Shown: positions 47,375 through 58,959, counted from the stretch's first letter. The stretch: 64,000 nucleotides of DNA from Lunularia cruciata (GCA_948567375.1 OX419760.1:1612001-1676000), one strand, 5' to 3'. Numbers and translations are program-made. The notes: a model not told the origin generated them from the sequence alone.

Positions 47375-47387
47375 AAGGAGGGAGGTC
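47375..47387 (+). promoter_or_regulatory. Polypurine tract
   Basis: AAGGAGGGAGGTC directly follows the pol stop and abuts the 3' LTR. It is the plus-strand primer for reverse transcription. Confidence 0.9.
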
Positions 47388-48128
47388 TGTAATACCAAGG
47401 GTTAGCCATATGATCTAGATGTGAAATTCGGTTTGGTAACATCTAGAATGATGTTATACATGATGGTCAAAATAGATCAGATAGAAGTATCACCAAAAGA
47501 GTACTTCTACTAATAGGGCAGAAACCAAAATAGACTTGAGAACCTTAGAACCAATAGCTAGACATATGATTTAAAGATGAGAATTGGTTTGGTAACATCT
47601 GGAAGGATGTTACACATGATGGACTAAACAGATCAGAAAGAGGTATCACCAAAAGAGGACTTCTACTAATAGAGTAGGAACCAAAATATGCCTGAAATCT
47701 TTGAAGGCAACTTCGGAGGCCTAAACGGATGAATTAGGCCTCGAAAATGTGCAGATCCCCCCCCCCAATGGAGGAAAGGCCGGCCTTTCCCTCCCCCCTG
47801 TTTTGTCTCGTCGAGAGCTTTCCAATGGTACCTTACTCATGTGATTCTGAGATTCCTACAGGAAGATTCCCTAAAAGATTCCCTCCGGTCAAAGCTCGTT
47901 TGACCAACCAGATAGGACCTAGACCAGACAGGTCACCCATCCAAGTAAGTAATCCAAGGGTGGAGCTTGCTGACATGTCACCTATCTGTGTCCCTAATCC
48001 TATGGTGGAGCTTCCTTGGAGGAGATCCTCTTTGTCTATATAATAAAGAGAAGGTGCTCCCTTGGGGCATCGAATGTTTGAGTGTGCAATCTGTGTTTTC
48101 TCTCTTCTCTTGTCCTCGGAGTATTACA
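47388..48128 (+). repeat. 3' LTR of copy E (two U3 modules)
   Basis: TGTAATACCAAGG ... GTATTACA, 741 bp. Two U3 modules lie at about 47391-47548 and 47549-47706, a poly-C tract at 47757-47766 and a TATA/AATAAA word at 48035-48047. A 7-bp stem (AGAAGTA/TACTTCT, 47483-47508) lies in module 1. Confidence 0.95.
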
Positions 48129-48133
48129 GCGTG

Positions 48134-49929
48134 CCATCAAGTCTTCAATATATCAATGCACTATTTGTTGGCTTTCCTAGCCTTTGCTACACATCTATTC
48201 AATTATTGTTTTTCAATAGTACAAGCAATTTGGAAGAGGGAACAAGATGGCCAATGGGGATATAGGCTGAATCTTCCAATAAGTCTTGTCCATGTCAAAG
48301 GAATTGCAATGTCCATTGTGGTTTAAATCACTCCAAAGTGTTGATCCACAAGTCATGTAGTGACATGATCTTGACATTTCTTAAAAACAATAACACATCA
48401 AGTAATTAGTACTTCATAGAAATATAACTCAATAAAGTCCCAAGAAACTCCCAAGCTTATGTACATTTTTTGTGATGGGAAAAAAAGGAAGAGTGACACG
48501 CAAACATAACTAAACATTTAAAATTTTTTGGAAATAAGTACTCCCAGCAAAATATGTGACTCTTCATTTATTGTTGTAGATAACTTGACCATTGATAGAA
48601 TACTATCCATTATGACTACAATATATTTCCTTATCTATAATGGGTCTCTGGGCTCAGGGGAAGAGAGTCTCATTGATTAGTCCTACACCCCCTTGAAACC
48701 TCTTCTCTGCAAATGAGGTAGAAATCCTTGCCCTTTCTTCTTGATCTGGCCATTGCACCTCTATGCTACAAATCTATATTATTGCTTACATCAGCCAATT
48801 AGTACAAGCCATTGTAGATTTCACATTAACACCCCAAATATTCAAACCACTTCACACACTAACTGCATTACCTTGATTCCAACTTAGTCAAGAGTGATAC
48901 AAGTTGGTGGCCAAATAGGTGGCTGACCTCTCCCTTTTTGCTTCTTCTTGAAAATGAGATGTTTACTAAGTATTTACACAAAGCTAAAAAAATTAAACCT
49001 TATCTATACAGGTGAATTTTTGAAGGAGATAGGATCAAGTTCTATGAAACACTTATTTGCAAAATTTATACTATAGAGGATCTGAATGCACCATTAGAGA
49101 TACCTTTCCTTGTTTTAAAAGAAACCACCATATACACCACATACAAAGGAACTCTCCTATGTCCTCGGCTTCACTCATCCCATCTAAGTCATTCCAAGAT
49201 TCCCATCCCAAATCAATATCTTATGGATCAACAAGCTCAAATTTATTATCATCACATTCTGCCATCAAAATCTTTTTTCATGCATGCATTTGTTGGGAGC
49301 ATTTGAGGGCTCATATCTGGCATCTAGACAACCACACTATGCTCTCTCTGCAATATTCTGGCATTAACTACTTTGCTCAAAGCTGACTCATATTTTTCTG
49401 TCAATCTCTCTCGATTGCATTCGTCCTTTCTCCTTCTCAAAATGTCTTCACAGAATTGGATTTCTTAGTTGATCTCTCGGCTTTGCAGGGAACTTCAGGT
49501 TCATGTCCAAATTTGCACTCATCCTTTTGTGAGGATTTGAGGTTTTGTTCTCGTTTAGGTTTTTCTTCCAAGAATGTCCTCAAAGCGTTTGTAAGATTCT
49601 TTACAGGACACGTGTCCATCCCTTTCAAATTTACTTTGGATATCCTTAAGGCCCACCAATTAATGTTCATGGAAACCCCATACAAATTTACAGGTAAGCT
49701 TTTTGCCAACCATAATGAATTTCAGCTATGGTCTCTACCCATAAATTGCCCGAGTGACCCCCTTCACTGCCCGTGAAGAATCTAAGGAACATCCATAAAA
49801 AAATGAAATGTCCCAATGTTTTGTGGAAATAGCACATCCCTCTCTTTATTCCTCATGTGAAATAATATAATCGGCACTCACGGGTGATGCTCAAAGCTTA
49901 TAGTAACAATAGTCAATAATCCCAATAAC

Positions 49930-49993
<64 letters not shown>

Positions 49994-52230
49994 CATCCTG
50001 GAATTAAACATAAGCACGAGCTTTCTTGGACATTTCACTTGAATATGTAATCTGTAGAAACTAGGATCTATTTGATTATTGATATTTTAATTACTATTTT
50101 AGAATATTTGCTCTCTATATGGTTTTTATCAATATTTAGATATCTAGTTTCTTAAGAAAATGTCTAAAATCGACGTGCATAATAAAGGTTCTTCCATAAG
50201 TCGGTTTTGAATATTCTTTTCAATTAATCCACTGCGGAAGATGCTGCGTCTAAAGTGCTGATTACTCATCAACTGTCTCCCTCGTGGTGTTGATTCTGTC
50301 AGTGGATCAATACTGGATCCGACTAGCAATGGAAGAACTTTGCAAGCATGCATGCTCTCGTAACGTTTATTCATAATCGCTTGCTCTAAGGAATCACACG
50401 ACCAAAATGGGAGTTTGTCTTCTTGTTGAAATGAACAATGACGTTCTAGTTATTACTCTCAGACAAAATCTCATACTCGTGATTAGCTATTAGGTGGACT
50501 CCATTCCTCTGGTCGGTCATTCGATGAAAACATGTTGACAACAGTAAAGAACTAGATTCAGATTCCAATGCAGTCCAATCTCGCTAAGTGGAAGGTCTTG
50601 ATTCCGGCCTCAACATTGCAGTCACTGCGCTTTATGTCTCTGACAATCCTTTAAAGATGAATTTTTTTATTTGTTAGGAATGACCGTCAAGTTATAGAGT
50701 TAAAGTTTTGGGAAAAATATAGTTTCAACTTGAAAATCAGGAAAATTGAATGGTTAGACTGTTAAAATTTTAAACTATTTGAGCAAAAAATATATTTAAT
50801 TTATTAAATGAAAGATTGTAAGCACGACTATATGTCTTATTGGAACTGTGTTAGGAAGGTCTTCAAAAAGTGATGAAAGCTTATGCTTGTGTTATGAACA
50901 ACCAAATAATTAAAATTTTCTAAAGTATGTAGTTGAAAGAAACTATCACATAATAAGTTTTTTGAGAATAGTGAAAATACAAATATATTTCACTAGTGTG
51001 GTTTATAAAGTTGACTGCAGTGCGAACGTTCCTCGAGGTGCATTGCATTTACGAAGAGTGCAATTTATTGCACTTATCCAAAAACCAATTTCCAACAATA
51101 GTCGTGTTGTGGACTGCATTTCTCACATGAGTGAATCCTCAAATGCTCTCTTCTGAGCCGAACCCTTTGCGTACAACGTAAATGTGGGCTAACTGTACAG
51201 TGAGCAAAGTTCTCTTTTCTCGGCAAGACCTTTGCAGTTAAGTTTCGTTGATCAAGTTAGAAAGCCTGTCACACCTTGTTGCCAATGTATCGAAGTTACT
51301 ACCCTCGAGTGGATGAGATTCTCTGTTCCACCCTAGGGCGGTCATCCCTGCATGGCGAGATGGATAACCACCAGGATCTCGTTCTTTACGCTTTCTATTT
51401 GGCGGTGATATGTTGGGAAAAAGTCTCACAAAATGTTAGAATATGGCTCGATTGCCTTTACAGAGCCATGAGATTGCCTTCAGCCCGAATTGACTATTTA
51501 ATCGACAGATACGAACTCTATTCTTGCCTACGTGCTTCTAGTTTGTGAGCAGATCCGTGTCAAACATAAGCTTGTCGCACTTTATCGACAGAAGTTATCT
51601 ACCAGCGGTTGTCGAGTTGTCTCATCTATTATGTGGGGATATCTTTCAGGAACCAAAAATTCAACGTTCAGCATGCTTTACCAACGTGCTCTCATGATGG
51701 TCTCCAAAAGCCCACTTTCCTGAATTTTGGAACGTTCGATATCGAGGAGATGGTCATGATGCAGTAGATGCTAGATTTTAGATTTCCAATAGACACTACA
51801 GTATCCGTAGAGATAACAAATTTTGTGGTTACTATTTGGATATTTTGGGAGGATACAAAGATTCGGGTGAACATCTGAAGGCAACATCCAAATGGCCAAA
51901 TCAGGAGGGAAAAAGCACATTGTTTCTCAAGACATATCTCCTGCATTACTCCTAGGTCAATCTGGTTTCTTATTCTAGAAACTCGAATGATTTTGAAGGA
52001 AGATTTGTTGGTTTCGGACAGTGCATGCGATCTCAGGCAGTCACTCTAAAGAACAGAAGATTCAACGAATTTATTATTTCTGCATGGAACAGAGTAGAGC
52101 CAAATTGCCTGAGTCACGTCATGGATCCTGGAAAGTCGAAACCGCAACTTGAACCGATCTTCGGATGGTCTCAAAACACGCCAACTTTCTAACGCTGCAA
52201 CCATAAAGCCGATGCATAACTATTGCACCT
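48134..52230. other. Unassigned DNA between copy E and the copia element
   Basis: Short open frames (up to 109 codons, for example 49057-49386 and 49456-49776) show no recognisable domain. 51000-52230 is less AT-rich and has frames of 60-90 codons on both strands. It could be ancient genic DNA, but I cannot support a gene. Confidence 0.4.
49936..49989. repeat. (TA)n microsatellite
   Basis: A pure TA dinucleotide run of about 54 bp in AT-rich DNA. Confidence 0.97.
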
Positions 52231-52498
52231 TGTTAGAAAATACAGTCCCAAGGACCTCTCGCAATAGCACATCATAAGGCCCATTAAACATAAATAAGAG
52301 GACTAACAGGAAATAACGTGGTTTACTCCCTGTCCCTGCCTCCGTGGGCTGAAACAGGCTCACACCAGTCTTCGAACCTCTATTTCAATTGCACATATGT
52401 ATATATATACACACACAGGGATAGTCCCTCTGTTATTTGTCTAAACTCCTGAATATAGACCTGCAAGACTTCATGAGTATTGACCACTCAAGATATCT
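52231..52498 (-). repeat. 3' LTR of copia element
   Basis: 268 bp, beginning (plus strand) TGTTAGAAAATACAGTCCC and ending CTCAAGATATCT, where the expected terminal A is T. Confidence 0.85.
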
Positions 52499-52625
52499 AG
52501 TCACTTTAATACTCAACCTTAGAAGTGACTGAATATATATCTAAACAAGTGACTGCCTTTCATCCGCATGATACAATAAGGAGTTTCCATCAGTCAAGTT
52601 TTGCTCTTGCTCTTGATCAGGCAAG

Positions 52626-53345
52626 TCACTTATAGCAAGCCAAACATAACAAACTCCACCTTTTGCTTGTATCCACCTTATCATCCCAAAGAGCAACATT
52701 GAACGTTGAGCAAGTCCATGCATAACTTGAACTTCTCAACAGAAACAGGTTTATCAACATATCAGCTGCGTTTACCTCTGTGCCAATCTTTTGCAAATTG
52801 ATTTCACCATTTGTCACAGCTTCCCTGATAAAATGATGTCTCACATCAATATGCTTTGTCCTTGAATGATATACTTGATTCTTTGCCAAGTGAATAGCGC
52901 CTTGGCTATCATAAAAAAGTGTGGACTTCATATTAGGGAGTCCTACATCCTTGGCTAATCTTTGTAGCCATATTGCGTCTTGGGCAGCCTCTGTAGTAGG
53001 AAGAGCGATAGTAGATTGGAGAGTAGACTTCCAACTTACTGCACCACCAACAAGTGTAAAAACAAATCATGTTGTAGACCTTCTCTTATCCAAGTCTCCG
53101 GCAAAATCAAAATCTACATACCCTGTAATTCCTCCTTCTTGTTCCTTCTCCACATCAAAGGTAATGCCAATATTTATAGTCCCTTTCAAGTAACAAAGTA
53201 TCCACTTCACAACTTCCCAATGTTGTTTCCCTAGATTTGCCATGTATCTACTCACCATACTCACAGCATATGAGATGTCTGGTCTAGTGCAGACCATAGC
53301 ATACACTAAACTCCCAACACCACTAGCATAAGGAATATTTGACAT
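52626..53345 (-). pseudogene. copia RT thumb and RNase H (decayed)
   Basis: 53345-53067 reads NIPYASGVGSLVYAM and TRPDISYAV, the conserved copia block after RT, and then GYVDFDFAGDLDKRRSTT, the start of RNase H (family form usually D-x-D-x-A-G-D). 52931-52626 continues with DSQGAIHLAKN and TKHIDVRHHFIRE, the C-terminal RNase H motifs. Both frames are the same; the break between them comes from stops. Confidence 0.88.
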
Positions 53346-54025
53346 TACTTTTCTCTCCCCTCATTTGATGGGCATTGCTCCAATGATACCTTGAAATGAC
53401 TTGCCATTGGAGTGTTCACTGGTTTTGCTTTCTCCATGCCAAACCGAGCAAGTAATTTTTCCAAATATCTTGTTTGAGATATCCATAACTTTCCCTTGCT
53501 CATATCCCGGTGGATTTCAATCCTAAGTACCCTCTTTGAAGAACCCAAGTCCTTCATATCAAACTCCTTACCAAGTTTTGCTTTCAATTTCTCCACCTCA
53601 ACCATATCCTTTGCAGCAATCAGCATATCATCCACATATAGTACCAAGATGATTAAATCAAATACTCTAGGTCCATGTAGCTTCTTGAGGTACACACAAT
53701 AATCTGATTCACTTCTGTTATATCCTTGCGTCAACATGAAAGCATCAAATTTCATGTACTAAAGTCTTGGACTTTGCTTTAGTCCATATAAAGACTTTTG
53801 TAACCTGCACACCAGGTTCAAATTCCTTGGTACCACAAAACCTTCAGGTTGATGCATGTAAATCTCCTCCTCTAATTCTCCATGTAAAAAAGTAGTTGTA
53901 AAATCTAGTTGCTCCAACTCCAAGTTATGCAATGCAACTATTGCCAATAGTGCACAAATTGAAGAGATTTTCACCACTGGTGAAAAAATCTCATTGAATT
54001 CAATACCTTCTTTTTGGCTAACCAT
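53345..54025 (-). pseudogene. copia reverse transcriptase (decayed)
   Basis: 54025-53759 holds the RT N-terminus (IEFNEIFSPVVK, QLDFTTTFLHGELEEEIYM, SLYGLKQSPRL; the family usually has DVKTAFLHG). After a stop, 53755-53345 gives LTQGYNRSESDYCVY and the catalytic VLYVDDMLIA. A frameshift to the RNase H frame lies near 53345. Confidence 0.9.
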
Positions 54026-54098
54026 TTGCTACAAGCCTTGCTTTGTATCTATCTCCACCTGATTTTGGCAGTCCTTCCTTCCTCCGTAATATCCATCT

Positions 54099-54419
54099 TC
54101 AACCAATTTCCTTCTTTCCCATATGCAATTTTTCAAGTGTCCAAGTTTGGTTTTTGGTCAAAGACTTCATCTCCTCTTCCATTGCACAATGCGACTTTTG
54201 ACATTCTTGATCTTGCATTGCCTCTTCATATGAAGAAGGCTCACCATTCTTCGTAAGAAGAGCATAAACTACAAATGAATCATCAAATCTCTTTGGAAGC
54301 CTTCTATCCCTATTTGGGTACCTATGTTCATGAAGCACTTTTGGGCTTTTTTCTTCTAATGGTTCACTTGGTAGATCTACAAGAGGTGAAATGTCTTCAT
54401 TTCCAATATCAATATTCAT
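54099..54419 (-). pseudogene. copia integrase-RT linker (decayed)
   Basis: The frame carries acidic and Pro-rich linker residues, then RYPNRDRRLPKRF, SSYEEAMQDQE and SLTKNQTWTLEKL, the typical block leading into copia RT. It shares the integrase frame, and a frame change occurs before 54025. Confidence 0.85.
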
Positions 54420-54431
54420 CTTAACAAAATT

Positions 54432-55409
54432 TTACTGATTTTGTTTTTTCTCTTCTTTTGCTATAGTAATAGTCTTCATTGTACTAGTCTCATCAAAAAC
54501 TAAATCCCTACTCAAAACAATACAATACCTTTCTAGATCCCATAATCTATATTTCTTTGTATCCTTCTCATATCCCAAGAATATACACTTTCTAGATTTG
54601 GGATCTAACTTTGTCCTTTGTTCTTGTTGAATATGAACATAAGCTATGCATCCAAATACTCTAAGTGAGGAGTAATCAACATGCCTACCTGTCCATTTTT
54701 CCATAGGTGTCTTACACTCAATAGCAGTGGAGAGAGAAATGTTTACCAAATCACAAGCAGTATTTATAGCTTCTGTCCAAAAACTCTTCTTCAATCCGGT
54801 GTTGCTTAACATATTTCTTTCTTTCTCAAAGAGTGTATGATTTATCTGCTCTGCCACATCATTTTGTTGAGGAGAAACCGGTATGGTAAAGTGGTGAATT
54901 ATCCCTTCACTCTTACAATATCTATCAAGCTCTCCAGATTTGTATTCTCCACAATTATCAGATCTCAAACACTTCACTTTCCTTCTAGTTTGTTTCTCCA
55001 TCATCACCTTCCATTGTTTAAAGAGAGAGAAGACCTCTGATTTTTGGTTCATGGTGTAGACCCATACTTTCCTAGAGTAATCATCAACCAAAGATACAAA
55101 ATATAATGCTCCAGATTTTGAAGCTATAGGTGCAGTGCCTCAAACATCAGAATGCACATTGTCTAAAATTCCCTTTGTGCAATGAACTCCTGTGGAAAAG
55201 CTTACCCTCCACTGCTTTCCTATTACACAATGCTCACAAAATTTTAACTTACAATTTTTAAGGCCCTTCAAAATTTGTTGCTTGGACAATTCACTTACAC
55301 CCCTTTCACTCATATGACCCAAACGTAGGCGCCATAATTGAGTAAGATCTTTGGGATCTTCATTTTCAGAAATAGTATTTGCTACTCCTCTAGTGATGGT
55401 CTCTCTCAT
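54432..55409 (-). pseudogene. copia integrase (decayed)
   Basis: 55409-55140 contains the pre-integrase His/Cys region (LWRLRLGHMSERG, KFCEHCVIGKQ). After a stop, 55091-54432 contains the core: VDDYSRKVWVY (Asp), LRSDNCGEY (Asp) and PQQNDVAEQINHTL (Glu; the usual form is NGVAERxNRTL). A C-terminal block, YSSLRVFGCIAYVH and KCIFLGYE, follows. Confidence 0.92.
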
Positions 55410-55785
55410 AAAGGTTTCCTATCTTGTTGCCCTTCATTACAACCAATGCTCCTTTTGATACCTTGGGTGCTCCATTTTCTGCTCCCCACCTCCAACCATT
55501 TGAGTACATAGTGCCTAGTGATATCAAATTCTTCCTTAACTCAGGAACATGCCTCACATCAGCAAGAGTCCTCATAATAAAATCAAACATCTTAATATGT
55601 ATTGTACCAGTACCAATAGCTTTACAAGTCATGTTGTTCCCCAATATTACAAATCCTCCATTGAATGATTTGTACCCATGAAACCACTCCTTATTTGGAC
55701 ACATATGGTAAGAGCAACCTAAGTCTAATATCCATGACTCCTCAAATTGATCTTTGTCTTGGGTAACACATAGAACATCATACAC
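55390..55785 (-). pseudogene. copia protease (active-site motif altered)
   Basis: The protease motif reads WILDLGCSYHMC where the family has WILDSGCSxHMC. The D codon is at 55723-55725, and Ser to Leu fits a single TCA to TTA change. Downstream residues (GNNMTCKAIGTGTI, VRHVPELRKNLISLG) are well kept. Just upstream, half of a zinc knuckle (KVGHFKEDC) survives. Confidence 0.9.
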
Positions 55786-55899
55786 AACTCCAGACGACTC
55801 AACAATGCTTGCTTGATCTGAAAGTTGACCTTTATCCTTGTTGGACTCAAGCCTCTTGTTGTTACAATCCTCCTTGAAATGTCCAACCTTCTCTTCTCA

Positions 55900-56400
55900 C
55901 TTAACCTCTATGCTCATCAACTCACAAATGATTTTGTTGAAAGCATTGAGGTGCTCCATAATACTTTGGCCTTCCTTCATCTGCAACATATACAACTTCT
56001 ATTAAAGAAATAGTCTATTTGTCAAAGACTTGGTCATATAAAGATTCTCCAGTTTGGCCCATAGTTTTGGTGCAGATTCCTCATTCATAACATTGTATAG
56101 CACTTCATCAGCAAGGTTCAACCTAATAGTGCTAATAGTTCTGAGATCTGCATCTTCATCTTCCCCATCCTCATCACTTTTGTCCTCCTTTTTCTTCTTT
56201 AGTGCTCTATGCAGTCCTTGCTGGACAAGAAGGTCCTTCATCTTCAGTTGCCAAAGTCCAAAATTGTTTTTCCCATCAAACTTCTCCACTCCAAATTTAG
56301 CATTTGATATGGATATCATCCCTGCCATTGCTTTGCTGTGGACTTGCTTCTGGACCCACTTCCTTGCACCCTCAGATCTCAAGACCCTCTTAAGGACCAA
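55900..56400 (-). pseudogene. copia gag (N-terminal part, internal deletion)
   Basis: 56400-56002 reads KFDGKNNFGLWQLKMKDLL and VLYNVMNEESAPKLWAKLE, the UBN2-type copia Gag. Farther on, MEHLNAFNKIICELMSIEV remains. The segment to the zinc knuckle is deleted and the first two Cys of the knuckle are lost. Confidence 0.88.
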
Positions 56401-56418
56401 CTAAGCTCAGATACCAAT

Positions 56419-56635
56419 TGTTAGAAAATACAGTCCCAAGGAACTCTTGCAATAGCACATCATAAGGCCCATTAAACATAAATAAGAGGACTAACAGGAA
56501 ATAACTTGGTTCACTCCCTGTCCGGAAGCTACCTCCACAGGCTGAAACAGGCTCACACCAGCCTTCGAACCTCTATTTCAATTGCACATATGTATATATA
56601 TATATACACGAACCTCTATTCAATTGCACATATAT

Positions 56636-56726
<91 letters not shown>

Positions 56727-56809
56727 GCGGGGATAGTCCTCTGTCATCCGTCTAAACTCCTGAATATAGACCTGCAAGACTTCATGAGTATCGACCACTC
56801 AAGATATCA
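56419..56809 (-). repeat. 5' LTR of copia element with expanded TA run
   Basis: 391 bp against 268 in the 3' LTR. The surplus is a local duplication of the GAACCTCTATTCAATTGCAC word plus a (TA)n run of about 96 bp at 56630-56725. Confidence 0.88.
56630..56725. repeat. (TA)n microsatellite inside copia LTR
   Basis: A nearly pure TA run (one phase break near 56646). Open frames across it are artefacts. Confidence 0.97.
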
Positions 56810-58565
56810 AACAGAAGAGAAAAGAAGATGTATTCGACACTTTACATTGGCACGAAGTTCGTTTGGAGTCCAAGTGGCTAAATGAGACCATGTGTTGAAT
56901 TTGCCCTTGTGTGGTCAACATCCACAACTGTATTGCTCCTGTATACTGGAACGATTAATGTGCTTTGCAGTGCAGATTATGCATTTGCAAGCGGAAGTAG
57001 ATACTTCATATGCTCTGAAGTTTTCAACAGCCTAAAGCTCTCACGTTAAGAGTCTCCTGGACGGTCCGTCATCAATCTGAAGTAAGCACTGAACCGGCAA
57101 GGAAAGCACAGAACAAATGGGGCACTTGAATCGAGACTAAGGTCCCTGCAAGCGGGTTGCTAAGCTCCTCATCATCAAGATGCATGGACAGGAGAGCACT
57201 CGTTGGGAGACTTTGGNNNNNNNNNNNNNNNNNNNNNNNNNNNNNNNNNNNNNNNNNNNNNNNNNNNNNNNNNNNNNNNNNNNNNNNNNNNNNNNNNNNN
57301 NNNNNNNNNNNNNNNNNNNNNNNNNNNNNNNNNNNNNNNNNNNNNNNNNNNNNNNNNNNNNNNNNNNNNNNNNNNNNNNNNNNNNNNNNNNNNNNNNNNN
57401 NNNNNNNNNNNNNNNNCGTTGGGAGACTTTGGTACAAATAATAACGCCTGACAGCCACAAACTGGACTATTTCAACAACTTCGTAGTTTCTTGGACTTCA
57501 GAACTTCCTAATCCACTAAGGAGGGATTGAAATTGGTGCTGATTCTCAAATGAGCTGTCAAGTGAAATGTTGTTCCTCACTTGCTCCTTTTCGTGAATAA
57601 CTCGTAGAATTCATTCGGTAGATTTCAATTTGTCTAGGTTTGGTGTTTTCTAAAGAGGTTACCTTTTCCGCTCTCGCTTCCACACGTCATCCCATTGAGC
57701 TCATCCAAGTCTTTACATTCATACTTCCTAAAAATCTGAGCGAATCACATGCAAGTAATGCTTGCCACTGGATACTTTCCCTTTTCGACATTTAATTCAT
57801 AGTTCCTGGTATTCGCAGTAAAATTCCTCTTCAACTACCCATGGTTTTCGTCACCTTCGCACATCCACACTTATCGTCTCTCTGACGGAAAGAGAAAGAC
57901 TAAAGCTTTTCCTTCAACATGCGGTCGAGATTCGGTCCTTCTTACCTGTACACACTGATTTCAATTCATGAGAGAGGGTCCATTCAGAATATGTTTCAAA
58001 TGGCACTGCTTGGAAATTTATCTTGGTTCGTTGCGCGCACAGTTGTGACTCCTGCTTTTCATTTTATAGAACCTACAATGCTTGGTTGTCGACAAAACCA
58101 AGGATACATGTTCCCTCCACTGTAAAATTGGACCCAAGGGCGGTAGTTTAAAACATAATGACCTCTTCCCTTTGCCCTTTCCAAGCCACTTTGTTCTCAT
58201 TGTATAACATTTGTGTGTCAAATGTAAACACCTCAGCTCACTTTCCTGCTTCGATCCTGAGGATTGTCGTCAATTGGCATGATCCGTACGTGTACAAAAA
58301 GTTCTTTTGCTTTTTGCCCGCAAAGTGCCTTCATGCAGCAAATCAACTTGGAAGCTTGAAAGTGATAGCAAAATTGAAAGGCAGCACGCAGGTTTTCAAC
58401 AAATTGAATCTTGAATCTCACCGTTGGATACATGGACCCGAAGTCATGTCCCGAGGTTGTCACTATGATAGTCCATACGAGTATATCCATGAAAATGAGC
58501 ATGAGGTGGTTGTGGAGAAATAATTTCTTCCTCCATCAAATTTCACATCATTGAGCATATGCGGC
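56810..58565. other. Unassigned DNA with assembly gap
   Basis: No gene recognised. The 121-codon frame at 58158-58523 has no motif. Contains the 200-N gap listed next. Confidence 0.45.
57217..57416. other. Assembly gap (200 N)
   Basis: Exactly 200 N, a conventional unknown-length gap. The 16 bases before it (57201-57216, CGTTGGGAGACTTTGG) are repeated exactly after it (57417-57432). Confidence 0.99.
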
Positions 58566-58713
58566 AAACAAAACCGATAATAGGAATTCTATATGTGATG
58601 AGCAACCAAAACGGAAAAGGCGACCGCGTAGGAAAAATGAAACAAAACCAATAATAGGAATTCTATATGTGATGAGCAACCAAAACGGAAAAGGCGACCA
58701 CGTAGGAAAAATG
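58566..58713 (-). repeat. 74-bp tandem repeat at the element 3' end
   Basis: Two adjacent units (58566-58639, 58640-58713) differ at only a few bases. Each contains GGAATTCTATATGTGATGAG and GGCGACC(G/A)CGTAGG on the plus strand. Confidence 0.95.
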
Positions 58714-58756
58714 AAGGATGGGAAGACCCTATCAGGCCGTACAAGGGAGAGACAAA
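58688..58756 (-). repeat. Conserved 3'-region core of the non-LTR element
   Basis: On the sense (minus) strand it reads TTTGTCTCTCCCTTGTACGG, then a GATAGGGTCTTCCCATC hairpin word and CCTACGTGGTCGCC. Related copies are at 33471-33534, 63128-63193 and 63475-63570. It may be the RNA recognised by the element's RT (inference). Confidence 0.75.
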
Positions 58757-58959
58757 GAAGGTAACATGGAGCTAAGTCCCAATAGAGTCTATATGAGAAA
58801 TCTGCCCTACCGCACCTAAGACATCCGAGCTATGCAAGTCTTACTGTGTACACACAACTAGAGCATCCAAAGAAACATTACTTAATGTGATTGCTCTCCT
58901 ATGGATTGCACCAGCCACTGCATTCTGTAGAGCAATGGACACATGTTGTCTAAAATATG

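Larger units (their letters stand above)
41363..48133 (+). mobile_element. Near-intact Ty3/gypsy chromovirus copy E with target duplication
   Basis: The element spans 41368-48128 with a perfect 5-bp duplication GCGTG (41363-41367, 48129-48133). Order: 5' LTR, PBS, two leader ORFs, gag, pol (protease, RT, RNase H, integrase, chromodomain), polypurine tract, 3' LTR. This domain order and the C-terminal chromodomain define a chromovirus. Coding damage is limited to seven in-frame stops and one -1 indel. The LTRs differ at about 20 positions by eye, mostly transitions, so it is the youngest copy here. It is not autonomous as it stands. Confidence 0.97.
52231..56809 (-). mobile_element. Ty1/copia LTR retrotransposon, decayed
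   Basis: Minus-strand element with the copia domain order gag-protease-integrase-RT-RNase H. The 5' LTR is at 56419-56809 and the 3' LTR at 52231-52498. The PBS (56406-56417) reads TTGGTATCTGAG on the minus strand, initiator-Met type with changes. Coding frames shift at least three times and carry stops. Flanks CACCT and AACAG do not match, so no target duplication is seen. The motifs resemble Tnt1/Tork-like plant copia elements. The clade is not certain. Confidence 0.93.

Noticed and set aside
41363-48133. An endogenous virus with an envelope gene
   Set aside because: No frame follows integrase and chromodomain before the polypurine tract. The extra ORFs lie before gag and show no signal peptide or membrane anchor.
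56506-56798. Frames encoding Tyr-Ile repeats
   Set aside because: Translation of the (TA)n microsatellite, not a gene.
57072-57530. Frames of 82-128 codons spanning the N run
   Set aside because: They exist only because N bases contain no stop codons.
58158-58523. 121-codon plus-strand frame
   Set aside because: No recognisable domain and uneven composition. An 89-codon antisense frame covers the same bases, so neither is supported.
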